64,000 nt of DNA, taken from NCBI GenBank assembly GCA_947172415.1, contig OX359197.1, forward strand, positions 4,589,673 to 4,653,672. The letters run 5' to 3'. This DNA is from Chondrosia reniformis. Lineage: Eukaryota; Porifera; Demospongiae; Chondrillida; Chondrillidae. The notes beneath the pieces were generated by a model. That model was not told the origin of the DNA, ran no database searches, and worked only from the letters and a program-made list of their open reading frames with translations. Position numbers and translations under genes: made by a program. Shown one piece after another: positions 20,222 to 35,200 of the stretch (within the stretch, counting starts at the first letter, position 1; each line of letters begins with the position of its first letter).

Positions 20222-23200
20222 ATGCTGTCGGTTGAAATTTGTATTAGTCATACTTCTGCTACAATATATTGCATTCTAGCAGCGCTCTGTAATTTTTCAG
20301 CCACAGCTGTACCCTTTGAAGATTTCATAGGACACCCATTTGGGAGTGGTGCCGGTGACCAATCGTTATCAGGATGTGATGAATGTAGCAAGAACGTGGA
20401 ATTGTCCTCGCCTTTCCCTTTCTTTAACAGAACTTACATTCGTGCTAGTGTTAGTTGTATAGATAAATAGAATTAAGCACATCGATATGGGGTGGCAGCT
20501 ACTTTCTAAAATAGAACGCTCTCTCTCTCGGCCGTATCGTTTTCGTTCCTCTCCATTCTTGGCTTATATGTAAATAGAAATATAAGGCGACACACCACCG
20601 AGAAAGTGCGTCCTATTTTAGATGGTGTGTCCCAAAATAGATACCACACCCTACTTATACTTTGATGTGCTCAGTTTAATTTATCTAGTGAATAAGTTTG
20701 TTGTCTATTTACGCATTTATAGATTAACGTAAATGGAGTTTTGTCACTCGAAAACAGTAGTAGCCTTTTTAGGCATTCATTCCAACCGCCTGGTTTCCCT
20801 TCTTCTGGAAGAGCTACTGTTGCACCATTTTGGTATGACAGCGATTTAAGGGGAACTGGCGTAATGTATTACAAATTTTGTACAAGCAGCCAATACCTGG
20901 AAGAAATCACTAAAACCATTGGAAAACTACTAGACAATCAGCAGTTCTTGCCAAACTCATGTTTAATAGTAACATGGGATAAAGTGGGTTACTACGCTTC
21001 GAAAACTGATTTAGTAAGTTGCAGTTGGACTATAAAAACTGCATGTCAGTGGCCTATATACAATTGCATGTGACATGATGAATACATTATCAGAGAGTAC
21101 GGTAGTACTCTCTATGTAGGGATGGTACTGGTTGTTTCGTTTTACCCATACATTGGTATAGGAGCGAAATTCCGAATTAGGCTGAAAATCGCCGAAACGA
21201 GACTATGTAGAGTTAAATATAGAACAGCCATGCTATAAATTGGCCTTGAAGGCAAGCGACCGTGTATCGTTGGCAAATGAACGAACTTTGAAATCTCCCA
21301 TTTTCGTATTCTTCTTCTTCATCTTCTTCGCCCGCTGTAACTAAAAAACGAAATAAGCCTTCGGACTACTTCTTAATCGAAATTACTCTAAATTTTCCGA
21401 GCTGTATTCTTTTGTAGAAGCGAGAGCGATAACGCTATTATTGAGTATGACAGTTTTCATGGCTCCAGAGTCAAGACCTCAATAAATTCGCCATTTTAAT
21501 GACGTCATATTCAGTCGAAGATTGCGAAACCAAAGTGGTTTAAAATACAACGAATTCCTAGCTTATGCTCCATAAAAAGTACAGAAACTAGAGAATAATA
21601 AAAATTTTCTACAAAAATAGTGAAGATGTAGGGATGGCACAAAAAGCACAGAAACAAGAAAGGGATGTTACACAGTGAAGCATTAGCTATGCATGAATCC
21701 TACAAGCAAGGGTGTTGTATGAGTCATGCATATATAGCTAATGCTTCACTGTGTAACATCCCTTTCTTGTTTCTGTGCTTTTTGTGCCATCCCTACATCT
21801 TCACTATTTTTGTAGAAAATTTTTATTATTCTCTATTATCAGGGAGTACGGTAGTACTCCCTATGTAGGGATGACGCGTTTTTTTTTCGTTTTCCCCATA
21901 CATCGGTATAGGAGCAAAATCCCGAATTAGGCCGAAAATCGACAAAACAAGGCTATGTATAGCTAAATATACAATATACATACTCTAAATAGACCTTAAA
22001 GGCAAGCGAATATGTCCCGCTGGCGAAATAATAAACTTTGAAAATTCCCATTTTCGTCTTCTTCATATCAGGGAGTACGGTAGTACTCCCTATGTAGGGA
22101 TGACGCGGTTTTTTTCGTTTTCCCCATACATCGCTTTAGGAGCAAAATCCCGAAATAGGCCGAAAATCGACAAAACAAGGCTATGTATAGCTAAATATAC
22201 AATATACATACTCTAAATAGACCTTAAAGGCAAGCGAATATGTCCCGCTGGCGAAATAATAAACTTTAAAAATTCCCATTTTCGTCTTCTTCATATTCTT
22301 CTTCTTATTCTTCTTATTCTTCTTCTTCTTCGTCAGCCATAACTAAAAAACTATATAAGATTTTGGACTAATTGTTAAACGAAATTATTGCAAATTTTCC
22401 GAGCTGTATTCTTTTGTAGAAGCGAGAGCGATAACGCTATTATTCAGTATGACGGTTTTCATGGCCCCAGAGTCAATAATTTCGCCATTTTAATGACGTC
22501 ATATTCAGTCGAAGATTGCGAAACCAAAATGGTATACAATTATAATTCCTAGCCCATACTCCATAAAAAGTACAGAAACTAGAAATTTTCTACAAAAATA
22601 GTGAAGATGTAGGGATGGCACAAAAAGCACATAAACAAGAAAGGGATGAAGCATTAGCTATGCATGAATCCTACAAGCAAGGGTGTTGTATGATTCATGC
22701 ATATATAGCTAATGCTTCACTGTGTAACATCCCTTTCTTGTTCATGTGCTTTTTGTGCCATCCCTACATCTTCACTATTTTTGTAGAAAATTTTTAATAT
22801 TTTTATATATATATATATATTTGATGGTGAAGATTTTTATATGAATTCAGAAATCTATATAGAAAATTAATGTTCAATTTTACTAATTTTTATTAAAACT
22901 CAATGCACTAGTATGATTGATTTCAATGACTTAATGTCGAGTTTGCTGGCCAGTATATACGTACAATGAAATAAAGTGACTAAAACTTGTGCTATTAAAA
23001 TGTACATTTGATAGTTACTAGACAATTATAATTTGCACTGTGTGCATGTGGTACTTCATTGTAGTTGTAAATTAAGTGTATAAGATATGTAGATCTTGTA
23101 CAACCAATTGCAACATCAGGATGTGAAAATAAAAATTATATGCCCATGCTTGTATTAGGCAGATGGAACAAAAAGTGTGATAATTAAATAGATAAGGCTA

Positions 23201-26200
23201 GAGGTATATATATCATCCATATATTATATGTACACTTGAGCTATGATTTACCTAAATATTAACGTGATGTGTATATTGGTTCAGTATGTCACTTCTGTAT
23301 AATTAGCCTTGTCACATGATAACTATACATGTCTTGTTTTGATATTTTTTTCCAGATGTAATAGTAATGCACAGTTTTAATTATTGAATTCCATCCTATT
23401 GCTAACTCCTGAATCAAATTTTATTTTTTTATTGATAGTAAATTGCAATTGTATATAACAATTATATTTTTTCTTAATTTATATTAATTATTGTATATAG
23501 TTAAATTCATTTCAAGTGATCTTAGCAACAGATGGCAGAAGGTCTATAGCAATATTCAATTATGCAGAAAATGGAATCCAACAGTCATTTAGCAAATATA
23601 CAGGATTGTATGCCACTGTTGGATATAATGTTGGGGATGGAGTCAGGTCATTCACAGTTAATGGCTCCCTTACAGAAAATATTGGTAATATTGATGAAAA
23701 CCCGGGAAATACTGGTACATTTGGACAGTGGATCTTTCGGCTTGATATAGAACAATTTATTTTTACTAGTCAAAGTCCTGCAAAACGTAAGCAGAATATA
23801 TACAATCAAATAAAAGGGACTAAGAGATAGCTAATAAACATACCTATACAATATATAAAGGGGATTTATTAATAATCTCACAGCTTTAAACGTTAAACCG
23901 TAAAATTTCAATTGCCTACCCTACTCACCTCTCAAAAAGAGTTCAGCAAGCTTTATTCTGAATGGAACTACAATTCACCTAACTCTTTTCTTAGTCACTC
24001 AAAAAAGAGTACAGTCTATTAACAGAATAGGGTAATTTAAGCCTCATTCAACAGTATGTTAATATATCTTATGTATAACTGTTTCCTCTGCAGTTCCATC
24101 AGCTCCAGCAAATGTGTTGGTAGTGGATGCTGACAACACCAGTCTGTTGTTAATGTGGGATCCTCCAACCATTCCCAATGGAATCATCTTGTATTACAGA
24201 GTAGAGTATTTTGGTGTAGAGACTACATCAACAGTAAACAGTTCTTTCTATGACGTTAGGGACATGACAGTCTACAATGTGACATCTACCTTTATTTATG
24301 ACCTGGTGCCGTTTTCCACTTACAATATAACAGTTGCAGCAGCCACCAGCATTGGAGAAGGCCCTCCTTCCTCAATGGTAGTCAATATGACAGAAGAAGG
24401 AAGTTAGTGATTATTAATAAGTTTTGAGTCAAATTAAATAAATGTTCCTATGTATATTCTGTATAGTTCCTTCCCCTCCGACCAGCCTAATTTTGATTGA
24501 AAGAAGCTCTAGATCACTCAGATTTGAGTGGGAATCTCCATTCCTCCCACACGGCATCATTGAATACTATTTGGTGACATACCGTGGAGTAGAGACACTC
24601 AACCAGGTCGATGATTCCTTCTCTTCTCTCAAGGAGAAGGTAGCCAATGGTACATCCATGGAGTTAAAAGGATTGGAGCCATATTCAGAGTATGAAGTAA
24701 GAGTACAGGCTGCAAATGGTCATGCTCTGTCTGCTGGGAGAATGACTGCAAGGAGGACACTGGAAGATAGTACGTTAATTTTCATTTTTAAAAGTCCTGC
24801 ATTAACTGATTTTGTCTTTTTAACCTATAGTACCAACAGCTCCAGTTAATATTAGTATTGTAGATGTAACTTCAACCTCAATTACTATCTCTTGGCTGCA
24901 ATCTTCTATTCCTAATGGCATTGTATTCATCTACGAAATTCGATTATTTGGTGTTGACAGTGTAAATCCAGTTTCTTCTGAATTCTTTGGATACCTAATA
25001 CTGAATACTACAGAGACCATGATAGCTTTGTTAAATCTTGTTCCTTTTTCAAATTATAATGTACAAGTACGCGGTAAAACTAATGCAGGGTTTGGGGCTT
25101 ACAGTCATGAAAGTAATATAAAAACTTTGGAAGATGGTAAGTTTCAATGTACGTATTTATAACTCTATAAGCATACTGCAAAGCATGTAATTCTAACCTT
25201 AACACAAGTGCTGCTTTGTGTATTAATAGGTATATACATACATAACCATTTTTATGCAGTGTATGTATATACTTACCTACATCTTTTTCATATTATCAGT
25301 GTCTGGAAAGTTTTAAAATCTCTAGTGTATTTCCTTCATATATGCTATAGTACCCAGCCCACCAGCCAATGTGAGTATAAGAAATATAACCCTAAATAGT
25401 GTTCAAGTCCTTTGGAATCCTTCTGTTTGGCCTAACGGAGTCATAAGATCCTATCATTTACAAGTGACTGATCATGATGTTGCTGGAAATCTAACAACCA
25501 CACTCAATACTTCACTGTTGGAAGTAACACTTGAGCGTCTAGAACCATATTCTGTATACACTGTCTCTGTTTGTGCCTTTACGATCAAATGTTCAGCTAA
25601 TATTAACCTTACAGCTAAAACTCTTGGAGGTATGTATACGTAGTTCTGTCTCGCTATGTATATAGGGATAGCCGCTAGACCATCCTATTCAATATATATC
25701 ACCTATTTATTATTTATTATCATTGTTATTTTTATTAAATCACCAATAATGCGATTTTTGGTTACATTTGATTATTTGCGATCATTTATTTATATATTCT
25801 TTTCTAAATGTCAAAATGTGCTTCCATGCTCTGCGGCATTTGCAAAATGGTTACACAGAAATAGGCCCAATTCTGACATTCCTAAGTTTTCTTTTTTTCA
25901 ATGAAAAAGAATTTAATATTATTAATCTAAAAAGGCACATACAAGTTAATTCTAAATCATCATATTTTTCTGAACTAGTGTAATTGATAATTAATTTCTT
26001 TACTTATATATACATTTAATAAATGACCCTGCAGGATAAATTATTTTACAACATTCTTGTGTTGTTTAAATAGAAAGTCCAATGATTACCGCAGAAAATG
26101 AAACATTAGTCTCAGTGAACAGAGATGACCCAATAATTCTCTCCTTCGCTGTCACACAAACAGTACCCCCAGTGGAACCTACTGGCATCTTATGGACACT

Positions 26201-29200
26201 TAAAAACAGTGGTGGTGTATTAGAAATTGGAAATAGCAACGGAGATGATTATATACTTTCCAATGACAGGCTTACTTTGACGATTCTAAATGCAAAGCGG
26301 GCACATGCTGGCACCTACATTGTAAATGTTAGAAATGCAGTTGGAACCAATTCAGCCCAGATTACTCTTTTGGTAAGAGGAGGTAGGTAAAGTCGTTTTC
26401 ATTTATTGTATAATCAACATAAAATTAGTTAATTTTGTGGGTAAATGTCTCTATTTTTGTCATCATACAGTATCCCCTCAAATTACTACTTTTCTGAGGA
26501 ATTCAACTATTGTGAAAGCCCAAAACCTCACTTTAACATGTGCTGCTAATGCAGACCCTAGGCCAGTGTTTGTGTGGAGATTTAAAGGAGAAAGAATTTC
26601 TACTGTTGCAAACAAATATGACATTGTCACTAACAGCAATATTAGTACCCTTATAGTCATTGGGGTTACAGGAAGTGATGAGGGAGACTATAAGTGTTCA
26701 GTTTCTAATAGATTTGGTCCAGATAGTACTTCTGCTTTCATTACCATACAAGGTATGTGGATACTTGAATAACTGAGTTGCTTTAAAATCTCAATATCTT
26801 TACACATTTACAGAACCTCCAACATTTCTATCGACACCTTCAAAGACTCGTGATGTAGTTGAGGGTGAAGTGCTGACTGTGGAATGCCAAGCAAAGGCGA
26901 ATCCAGCTCCATCAATAATCTGGATGAAGGAAAACTCCATCTTAAATATTAGTCTATCAAAAACAGAAATAAATCGTGTGACAACCAGTACCTTTGTTAT
27001 AAATGATTTCAAATTAAGCAATGCTGGAATGTATGCATGCATTGCCATAAATGAAATTGGAAATATATCATCACCTGCATTTACTGTAAATATAGTAGGT
27101 TAGTAGATGTTTATATACATACGTAAATGCACATATACATATACATACATATACTAATTATAAAATATTGTGCATGTATGTATTTTGTAAATAATCGTGA
27201 ATTAATGATAATATTGTACTTATATACTGTAAATACATATATATCATGTATTATATAATCTGCATTAACCTTATTCAATATGCTTATTTGTTGCCATCAA
27301 TCTCCCTTCAGTGAGACCTAGTATATCAGCTATAAAGGAGGACACTGACACTGTATTTCATGGTGGTGAACTTGAAAGGAAAGAAACATCTTCTGTTATG
27401 CTACAATGTACCGCTAGTGGTTTGCCTCGGCCTTCCATACAATGGCTAAGAAATGGAGCTATACTGCTAGGAGATGAGGCAAATTTAGTAGTTACTTCAG
27501 AAAGCATTGAGTCTGACAATGGTGATAGTATCTTGAATAGAACCAGTGTATTGCAAATCTCCAAATTACAGTTAAGTGATGATGCTCAGTATGCCTGTAG
27601 AGCAGTGAATGGATTTGTAGCTCCAATAATTGGACAAAACGTATGGGAATTCAGGCTTATTGTGAAAGGTTAATATGCATTTCTACATTTTATAACTAGT
27701 AATAAAATATACATGTGTATACATACGTACCTGCAAAAAATTATATAGGGGACTTTAAGATCTGAAGCTGATATTAAAGCTATGATATCTCACCATTTGA
27801 CTCTGGACTTTACCCCACCCACTCATGTCTCCGGAGTCAAATGATGAGACATCACAGTTATAAGATCGGCTTCAGATCTTAATTAATATCCCTTACTGAT
27901 TAGGAAACCACAATTGCAAGCTTTTGACTTTTGGGAGTACTTACAGTGTATCAGCAGATAGCCACTTAAAACTTCCATTGTATATTATACTGATGAGTCC
28001 TAATAAGGACGAAACAGCTGTCTATGGCTCAACCATCTCTTTGAGTGGCTAATTGGAGACTCTGGTTTCCATCAAGTGAACTTCGGTTCCACTCTTTGTT
28101 CATCACTCTTCTCGGGAGACATGAGTGGGTGGGACGGGTAAAATCCAGAGTCAAAAGATGAGACTATGTTATCAAAGTAACACACATACAACATACAGTA
28201 GACAATATAAATTAGTTACAGCATATTTCTTGGACTTCTGCCAAAATTTAATTGCTCGAATTTGGCTCTGTCTTGGCCCTATTATGTTTCAGCTATATCT
28301 CTTGGCTATAACTATTACTGTCTACTCTACCATGGTAGCCAGGGATCGCAATGGTTAAGCCTAAGACTTGATTCAGTGACTAAAGAAACTGTTGGTATAA
28401 CATTAATGCATACTGCATTATCTGTACATGTATAATGTATATACTGTAGATAATGTCTCCCTATTATATATATATATAAACGCTTGCCTTGGCAATCGAG
28501 TATATACTTGATAATTTTGAAAATGAATATAAGTATATATGTATATATATATACATAGTATGTTAGAAGATGTTATACCTAATTATTATATAAAACATTC
28601 AAAAATGAAGTTAAAAGTAGGGATGGCACTATAACAGTGATTGGCACATCTAGAAAAAGTAACGAAACAAGAAAGTGATCATATGGTAAGGCTAACATTG
28701 CAGAAGTGGCATACTGAAACTTATCTGTACACATCACTTCTATGTTTGGGCGCATCATGGATATACTAGAAGTAGGGATTGATGCACCCAAACATAGAAG
28801 TGATGTGTACAGATAAGTTTCAGTATGCCACTTCTGCAATGTTAGCCTTACCATATGATCACTTTCTTGTTTCGTTACTTTTTCCAGTTTTGCCCATCAC
28901 TGTTATAGTGACATCCCTACTTTTAACTTCATTTTTGAATGTTTTTATTTAACTTGTATTGCCCCTTTTTCTAGTTAACATTTATTTCGAACGTATTCTT
29001 GGCGAAAACTCGAAATAAAGTAGCAGATTCATAGACGATATGATCTAGAGTTCTAAATTAAAAAATGGCGTCCGTAAAGATCACATATTTGTAAAATAAG
29101 TTTTCTACCGTTCTTTAACATTCAGATTAGGATGTTAAAGGCTCCATAATCGTTAAGACTACGACTGTATAAAGGTCCTGCAAAGCGACTAAGTAATTCG

Positions 29201-32200
29201 ATCGCGGGGGGCGGCAGTACCTCCAATTTTTCTGACTCGAGTTATTTATTTATATAGAGAGAATTTAAAACTTCATTAAAAAATGGCGTTCAAAGAGGCC
29301 TTAAATTTGGCACTTTCAAAAGTAACACGTTTCGGATAGAGCGCGTTGAAATCTAGGGTAGCCTATTCCCTAGTTCGGAAACATTAATGACGATTTAGTA
29401 CTTGTGTGTTCCTACGTAAGTTCGCATGTTAGCGCTAGCTCATTTGAAAAAAGAAGAAGAAAAAATGAGGAATTTCAGAATTTGGCCTATTTCGGTTTTA
29501 CCACTTTGCGAAGGATGTAGAGCATCGAAACATATTTTGGCTTTTAGAAAAGCATGCAAGAACGACTGCAAACACTCGAACCGAAAATCCTATCGTTGTT
29601 GAATTACGAGGTGTTAATTGATAATACATTAGATAGGGCGGCCATGTTTTTTTTCGGCCATCCCTACTTATAGAGTACTACCGTACTCTATGATAACACC
29701 GTACCTGTAACGTGTATATAATAATGCATTTGTATATCTCTTTTGTTAGATTTTGATGATTGTGCTTCCAGCCCATGTCAAAATGGTGGTACTTGTGTCG
29801 ATGGAACAGATACTTTTACTTGTATGTGTACAGATCCAGAATCCTCTAGCAAAACATGTTCAGAGTCCATGACCGAGGGTATGCACATTCTTAAGAGTGT
29901 GTTCTGTATTTGATAATATGAAGATATCATTTTGTAGACAATTCGGAAAACACTCCACCTGAAATAACCCAACATCCAGAAGACCAAAATGTAACCCTTT
30001 CAAGTCAAGTAATACTATCTTGTGTAGCAGAAGGTCGTACTCAGCCACTTATTCAGTGGTACAAGGATGATAAACCTTTAAGTGCATTTGAACAGAATTA
30101 TACAATCAATTCTGTACAACCAAACGACAGAGGGTCTTACCATTGTAGAGCCACCAGTGTAGCATTTAAGGAAACAAAAGTTTCAAACAGTGCATCAGTC
30201 TTGATTCAAGGTGATCATATTATGTATATATAGAATAGACCATAGGTATAATTAATTCATACATTTCTATGTGAATATTCAAAGGTCTAATCCAATTAAA
30301 AGTAGACTTACGGTCTAGAGGTAGAAGAAGAAGGCAGCAAAATCAATCTACTGACTTTATTGACCAAGTGAGCACTTGGTAGAAATGTGTATGTGCATTA
30401 TTTTTTACCTAAAATCTAAAGTATTCCTTAAAACAGCCATGTTGATTTAAGGGGTGTAGTGTATATATACTTGAATATATATATAATTTTTGAAACTATC
30501 TGCTATACTTTGGTGATTTATAATATGTAGAAAGTTTGTTTGACCGTTTCCCACAGATCACTTCAAGGCCAATTTCGATTGAATTCAAGTTAACTATACT
30601 GCTTCCACACACAGCCTTGCATATTATACAGTATTATACGTATGTATATGCAAGGAATGTTTATATATATAAACTGGATAGAATGATATTCTGTTACCCC
30701 AAGGCATCATCTGTGGTTTTAAATTAAATTTTATACACTGTATATATACACCTATGTATATACACTCATGATGTCATACTCTGCATCATATTATGTGTAT
30801 CATTGCAATCACAGGTCAATGCCCTTTTATCCGGTACTGAGCTTAACATTCAGAGTGGTAATATTACTCTGAAATCAGACATCATTAGTGTTTCCTCTCT
30901 GCCTGACACCCCAGAGGATGTACTTTTGGTAACTACTCTCACACAAACAAACACAAGTGCACCTCAGTTGTCTGCTCTTCTAGTAGCCCCACTAAGAGAG
31001 GCTGTACAGCAAGCATCTCAGGTCATTAACCAACCATTGGAAGTAGATCAAATTGTCAGATATGGTAAGATCTTAAGCTATAAGCGCAGTTAGTTTTGGA
31101 AGGACAGCTTAAAAATAAAGAATATATATTTAAATACATATACATATGAATTGATGTGTATTCATTGCTATTAAAATGTGTATATCCTCATGTAGATGGC
31201 TGTCCAGCTGAAATAACTGTTTGTGGAAATATTGACAGTGTAATGTGGCCAGAGACTGAAATTGGCAGTACTTCTAAGCGCCCATGTCCATGTGGATTTA
31301 ACAAGAACCTATTTAATGACCTAGGTATAATAGCTACTAGGAAATGCATGGGAAATTTTGAAACAGGTGCAAGATGGAATTTTCCAGAATGTTCTATTTG
31401 CAATTTAACAGGAACTACAAGCTCCCTTTGTAAATTAGTTGACGTGAGTAAAGTTATATAACTAATTTGTTTGGATCAAGGAACTAGACTATATAACGTG
31501 GTTGAGAATTTTTTATATACAACATTCTACTTATATAAAAATTGTACTTATCATATATTGGGAATTAAACATGTGGGTCTAAACAATGTGAGATTGCAAG
31601 TTTTACCCACATCAATCTTTTGATGCATATTGATTTGACACCTCAGTAATTCCGTATATAGTATGTACACCTTAAGCTTCATCTTACAATCTTTTAATGT
31701 TTTTACTAATATACAGTACAAGTTACATATATATATATGATAAATCCCAAACTGCTATCCTCTCATTCAATTCTAGATTTACAAGACATTGTGTAGATTT
31801 TCTCAGGTTTCATCATTTAATAATATGATAAAAATACACAAACTGTTTCTGTGCTTAATATACATGCAAACTTGTACAATATTGTTCTACATACCATTCT
31901 ATATATATACATATGTACATATATTATACCTCATTTTCTAGATTGACAGTGGTGCTCAATTGGCCAGTGCTTTAGTAAACATCACAAACAACACACAAGA
32001 ACTGAAAACTGAAGATCTGGCTTTAAGTACTGTTCTTTTAGAAGTAATTCAAATATCTGAAATTCAGGAAGATGAACAGGTACGTATTCAACTATATATA
32101 GAAATTAAATCTCTATATAGCTCTTTGCTTCACCAATTACATCCTATGTATACCTTGTATACCTTTATAAGTTTTTTAACACATATAAACATATATGTAT

Positions 32201-35200
32201 GTATGTTCAATAGTTGTACTATATACGTATACGTATACAGTATATGTTGCAAATGACATCAATGGAAACTGGCTAACATGATCATGAACTACTTTCCATT
32301 GTATACATTCCATTTTAGTATTTACAAATTATATTTACATTTGTGCAAACAAAAAGATGTTAACAAGTAATATTATACATATTTGTGAGTAATTTGGAAA
32401 GGGTCATCTTTCGACTTTGGGAGCATCTAGAGACGCAGTTTTTTGGTTCTTCTTTCTGCCAAACGTTTCGACTCTGGGGGACTTCTTCAGTGACCCTTTC
32501 CAAAGATAAGTTCGACACAGTTAGAAGAAATCCTTATTCTATAATTGAAGTTTTATTTAACCGTTAATTAATTAATAGTTTTCAAAATATATTAAAGAAG
32601 CAATTGCTGAGGATCCATCCCAGGACAGCTGGTTAGGGTCATGCACCAGTGTTGGATCTGTCACTAAGCTAGAATTGCCACAGCAACACTCAATTCATGT
32701 TTTCCCTCCTACAACTATATAATTGTTCTATATTCACACTATAAACATATACTCTGTCATAATATCTATATATACGTATATATATACGTACGTATATAAG
32801 CATATATATGTGAGTTACAACATAGTGAAATCAGGAAAACCTTTCAATTAGAGATCCTTCATGACTTTGTATCCCGACCATAAAGGTTCCACAGAATTGT
32901 GTATAGCAATTGAACACTCACTGAAACACCACTCCTATACAAGTATAAGATACTCTATCTAATTATGTGTATATATATTGTAGGTAACCATGGATATACT
33001 AGGGGCAGTTGATCAGTTAGCTAGTGCACCACAAGACTCAATCAAGAGCAGTCAGAAAAACACCAATTCCTCATCAAGGTATCCAACACATATATACGTA
33101 TATATATAGCCTAAGTGTATAAACCTCAAGCTTTATGTTATGCCCTCATGCAGGTTATTGAACATTCTGCAAATTGTCACTAAGAATGTTCCATTAGAGG
33201 AAAATCAAACCTTGAATTTTTTTGGAGAAGCATTTGGTCTTCGTGTTCAAACTATTATGGTAGATCCTGAAACAATAATTGTACCAGATCTCTCCAAAAT
33301 TACTAATAGCATTATCGGTAATTCTAATATGGGATCTCCATTGGCTGACATAGTACTTCCAGGATCAGCCATTCCTAACAGTTCAGCTTTACGTATTTCA
33401 GCTGCTTTGTATACCGATGATACACTGTTTCAGCAAAGAAACACCACAGATATATTTTCAAGTTTTTCAGCAGTAAGTAGTGTTGTGGCTTCCCTCTCCA
33501 TTATTAAAAATAGACAAGAAATATCAGATTTGGAAGATCCTGTACAAATTACTTTGGGAATAATGAGTCAGGTATGTACGTATAGCAAAGCAAAACTAAT
33601 ATATATACGTAATACTGTATATATGCAAGTGGTAAACCCCTGGCATAATATTACACCATGCAGGTGCATGCATACAAATATGTATACATGTGTGTAATAG
33701 ATGCCTATATATACTTATATGTACTCAGTGTTCATATGTGTAAATCATTATATACAGGGACAGTTTCCAAGATGTACATTTTGGAATTTCCTTTCGGACG
33801 GTGGGTATAGTAAAACTGGTGTTTTGTAAAAGAGAACTTAAAAGTATGTTGCTTAATGCTTTGTCCTTTAGATGGATTTGGTGCTTGGAACACTTCTGGT
33901 TGTGCTATTACAAACTCAACAAATGACAGCATTGTTTGTGAATGTGACCACTTAACTAATTTTGCAATTCTCCTAGTATGTTTAATTGTACACAACTCCA
34001 TATGATGTAGGTATATATATATGTGATAAAGAAATAATCATTAGGGGTTGTTACATCTAATATAATTATACCTAAATATATATGTGTATGTAAATGCAAG
34101 AATTCTCTAATTAAAAACTATAGGTTATATTATGTCTAGCTAGCTAGATTTTCTCAGTATAATTTACTACTTTCCAATATATTAACAACCTATCCTATAC
34201 GTATGTACATTCCTCCATGACCCATATTAATAGGGATATAATGCATATAAAAGAATTGTATATCTACTTAAGATGACTTTCTAGATAATATGTACATGTA
34301 GATCTAATATTATGTATCTCAAATACATGTAGATGCAATTTAGCACATTATCGTTATCTAAGTCATAAAGATATACTGATACATGACATATTTGTATTCC
34401 TTTTGTTGAATATAGGACATTTTCCCCGAACCACCTCCTCCTCCTCCTCCAATTCCCCTGCCACCACAGTTCTTGACAGCTGTATCATACATTGGAACAA
34501 TCATATCCATCTTTTGCCTTATCATAACAATATTGACTTATTTAGCAGATAAGTAAGTTCAATATATACTGATCAAAATGTACAATGGTTATCACACTTT
34601 TTATTTGCGTGCTATTAGGAAGCTTCGACAAGGAGTTCACAGACAGCTATTGATTAATCTGAGTATTGCACTTACTGGATTATATGTAACCTTCATAATC
34701 AGCACCTTCTCAATGGCAATTTGGCAGTGGTGTATTATAATATCAGCTTTAATGCAGTACTTCTTTCTAGCTACATTCTTTTGGATGACTGCAGATGCTA
34801 TCAATTTGTATAGAAAATTGGTTCAAGTGTTCAAACCTGACATAAAAAACTTTGTTGCTATTACAATGGCAACATGTTGGGGTAAGATATTTTTAATACA
34901 TTAATATTTATGTACCTGCTAGCTGCTCTATTCTGAGCATGCATGATATAATCTTCTCCTTTTTCAGTTGTTCCAGCATTTATTGTGGCATTTTCCTTGG
35001 CTCCAAGATACCAGAACTACTTCCATGAAAAATTGTAAGTTCTGTATATATTTTAATCAACATTCTGGGATAATCATGTATAAGGTAAAATATTAGTGGT
35101 TCCATGTAAGTACCCAGGGGCATAATACTGTTATTTCTTGTTTGTAATGATGAAAAACATGAGCTTGTAATCTTAATGATATTCATTGCATTGCAGCTGC

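Larger units (their letters stand above)
20222..23786 (+). other. Signal peptide and NIDO domain of receptor B
   Basis: Three exons build a nidogen-type NIDO domain: [15 protein letters not shown] and [13 protein letters not shown], then [24 protein letters not shown] and [12 protein letters not shown], then [27 protein letters not shown] and [13 protein letters not shown] domains occur in nidogen, mucin-4 and other matrix or surface proteins. I know of no vertebrate adhesion GPCR with one. Confidence 0.85.

Noticed and set aside
21665..21868. Small protein encoded inside the foldback
   Set aside because: The frame lies in the arms of an inverted repeat and occurs only because the arms are palindromic copies.
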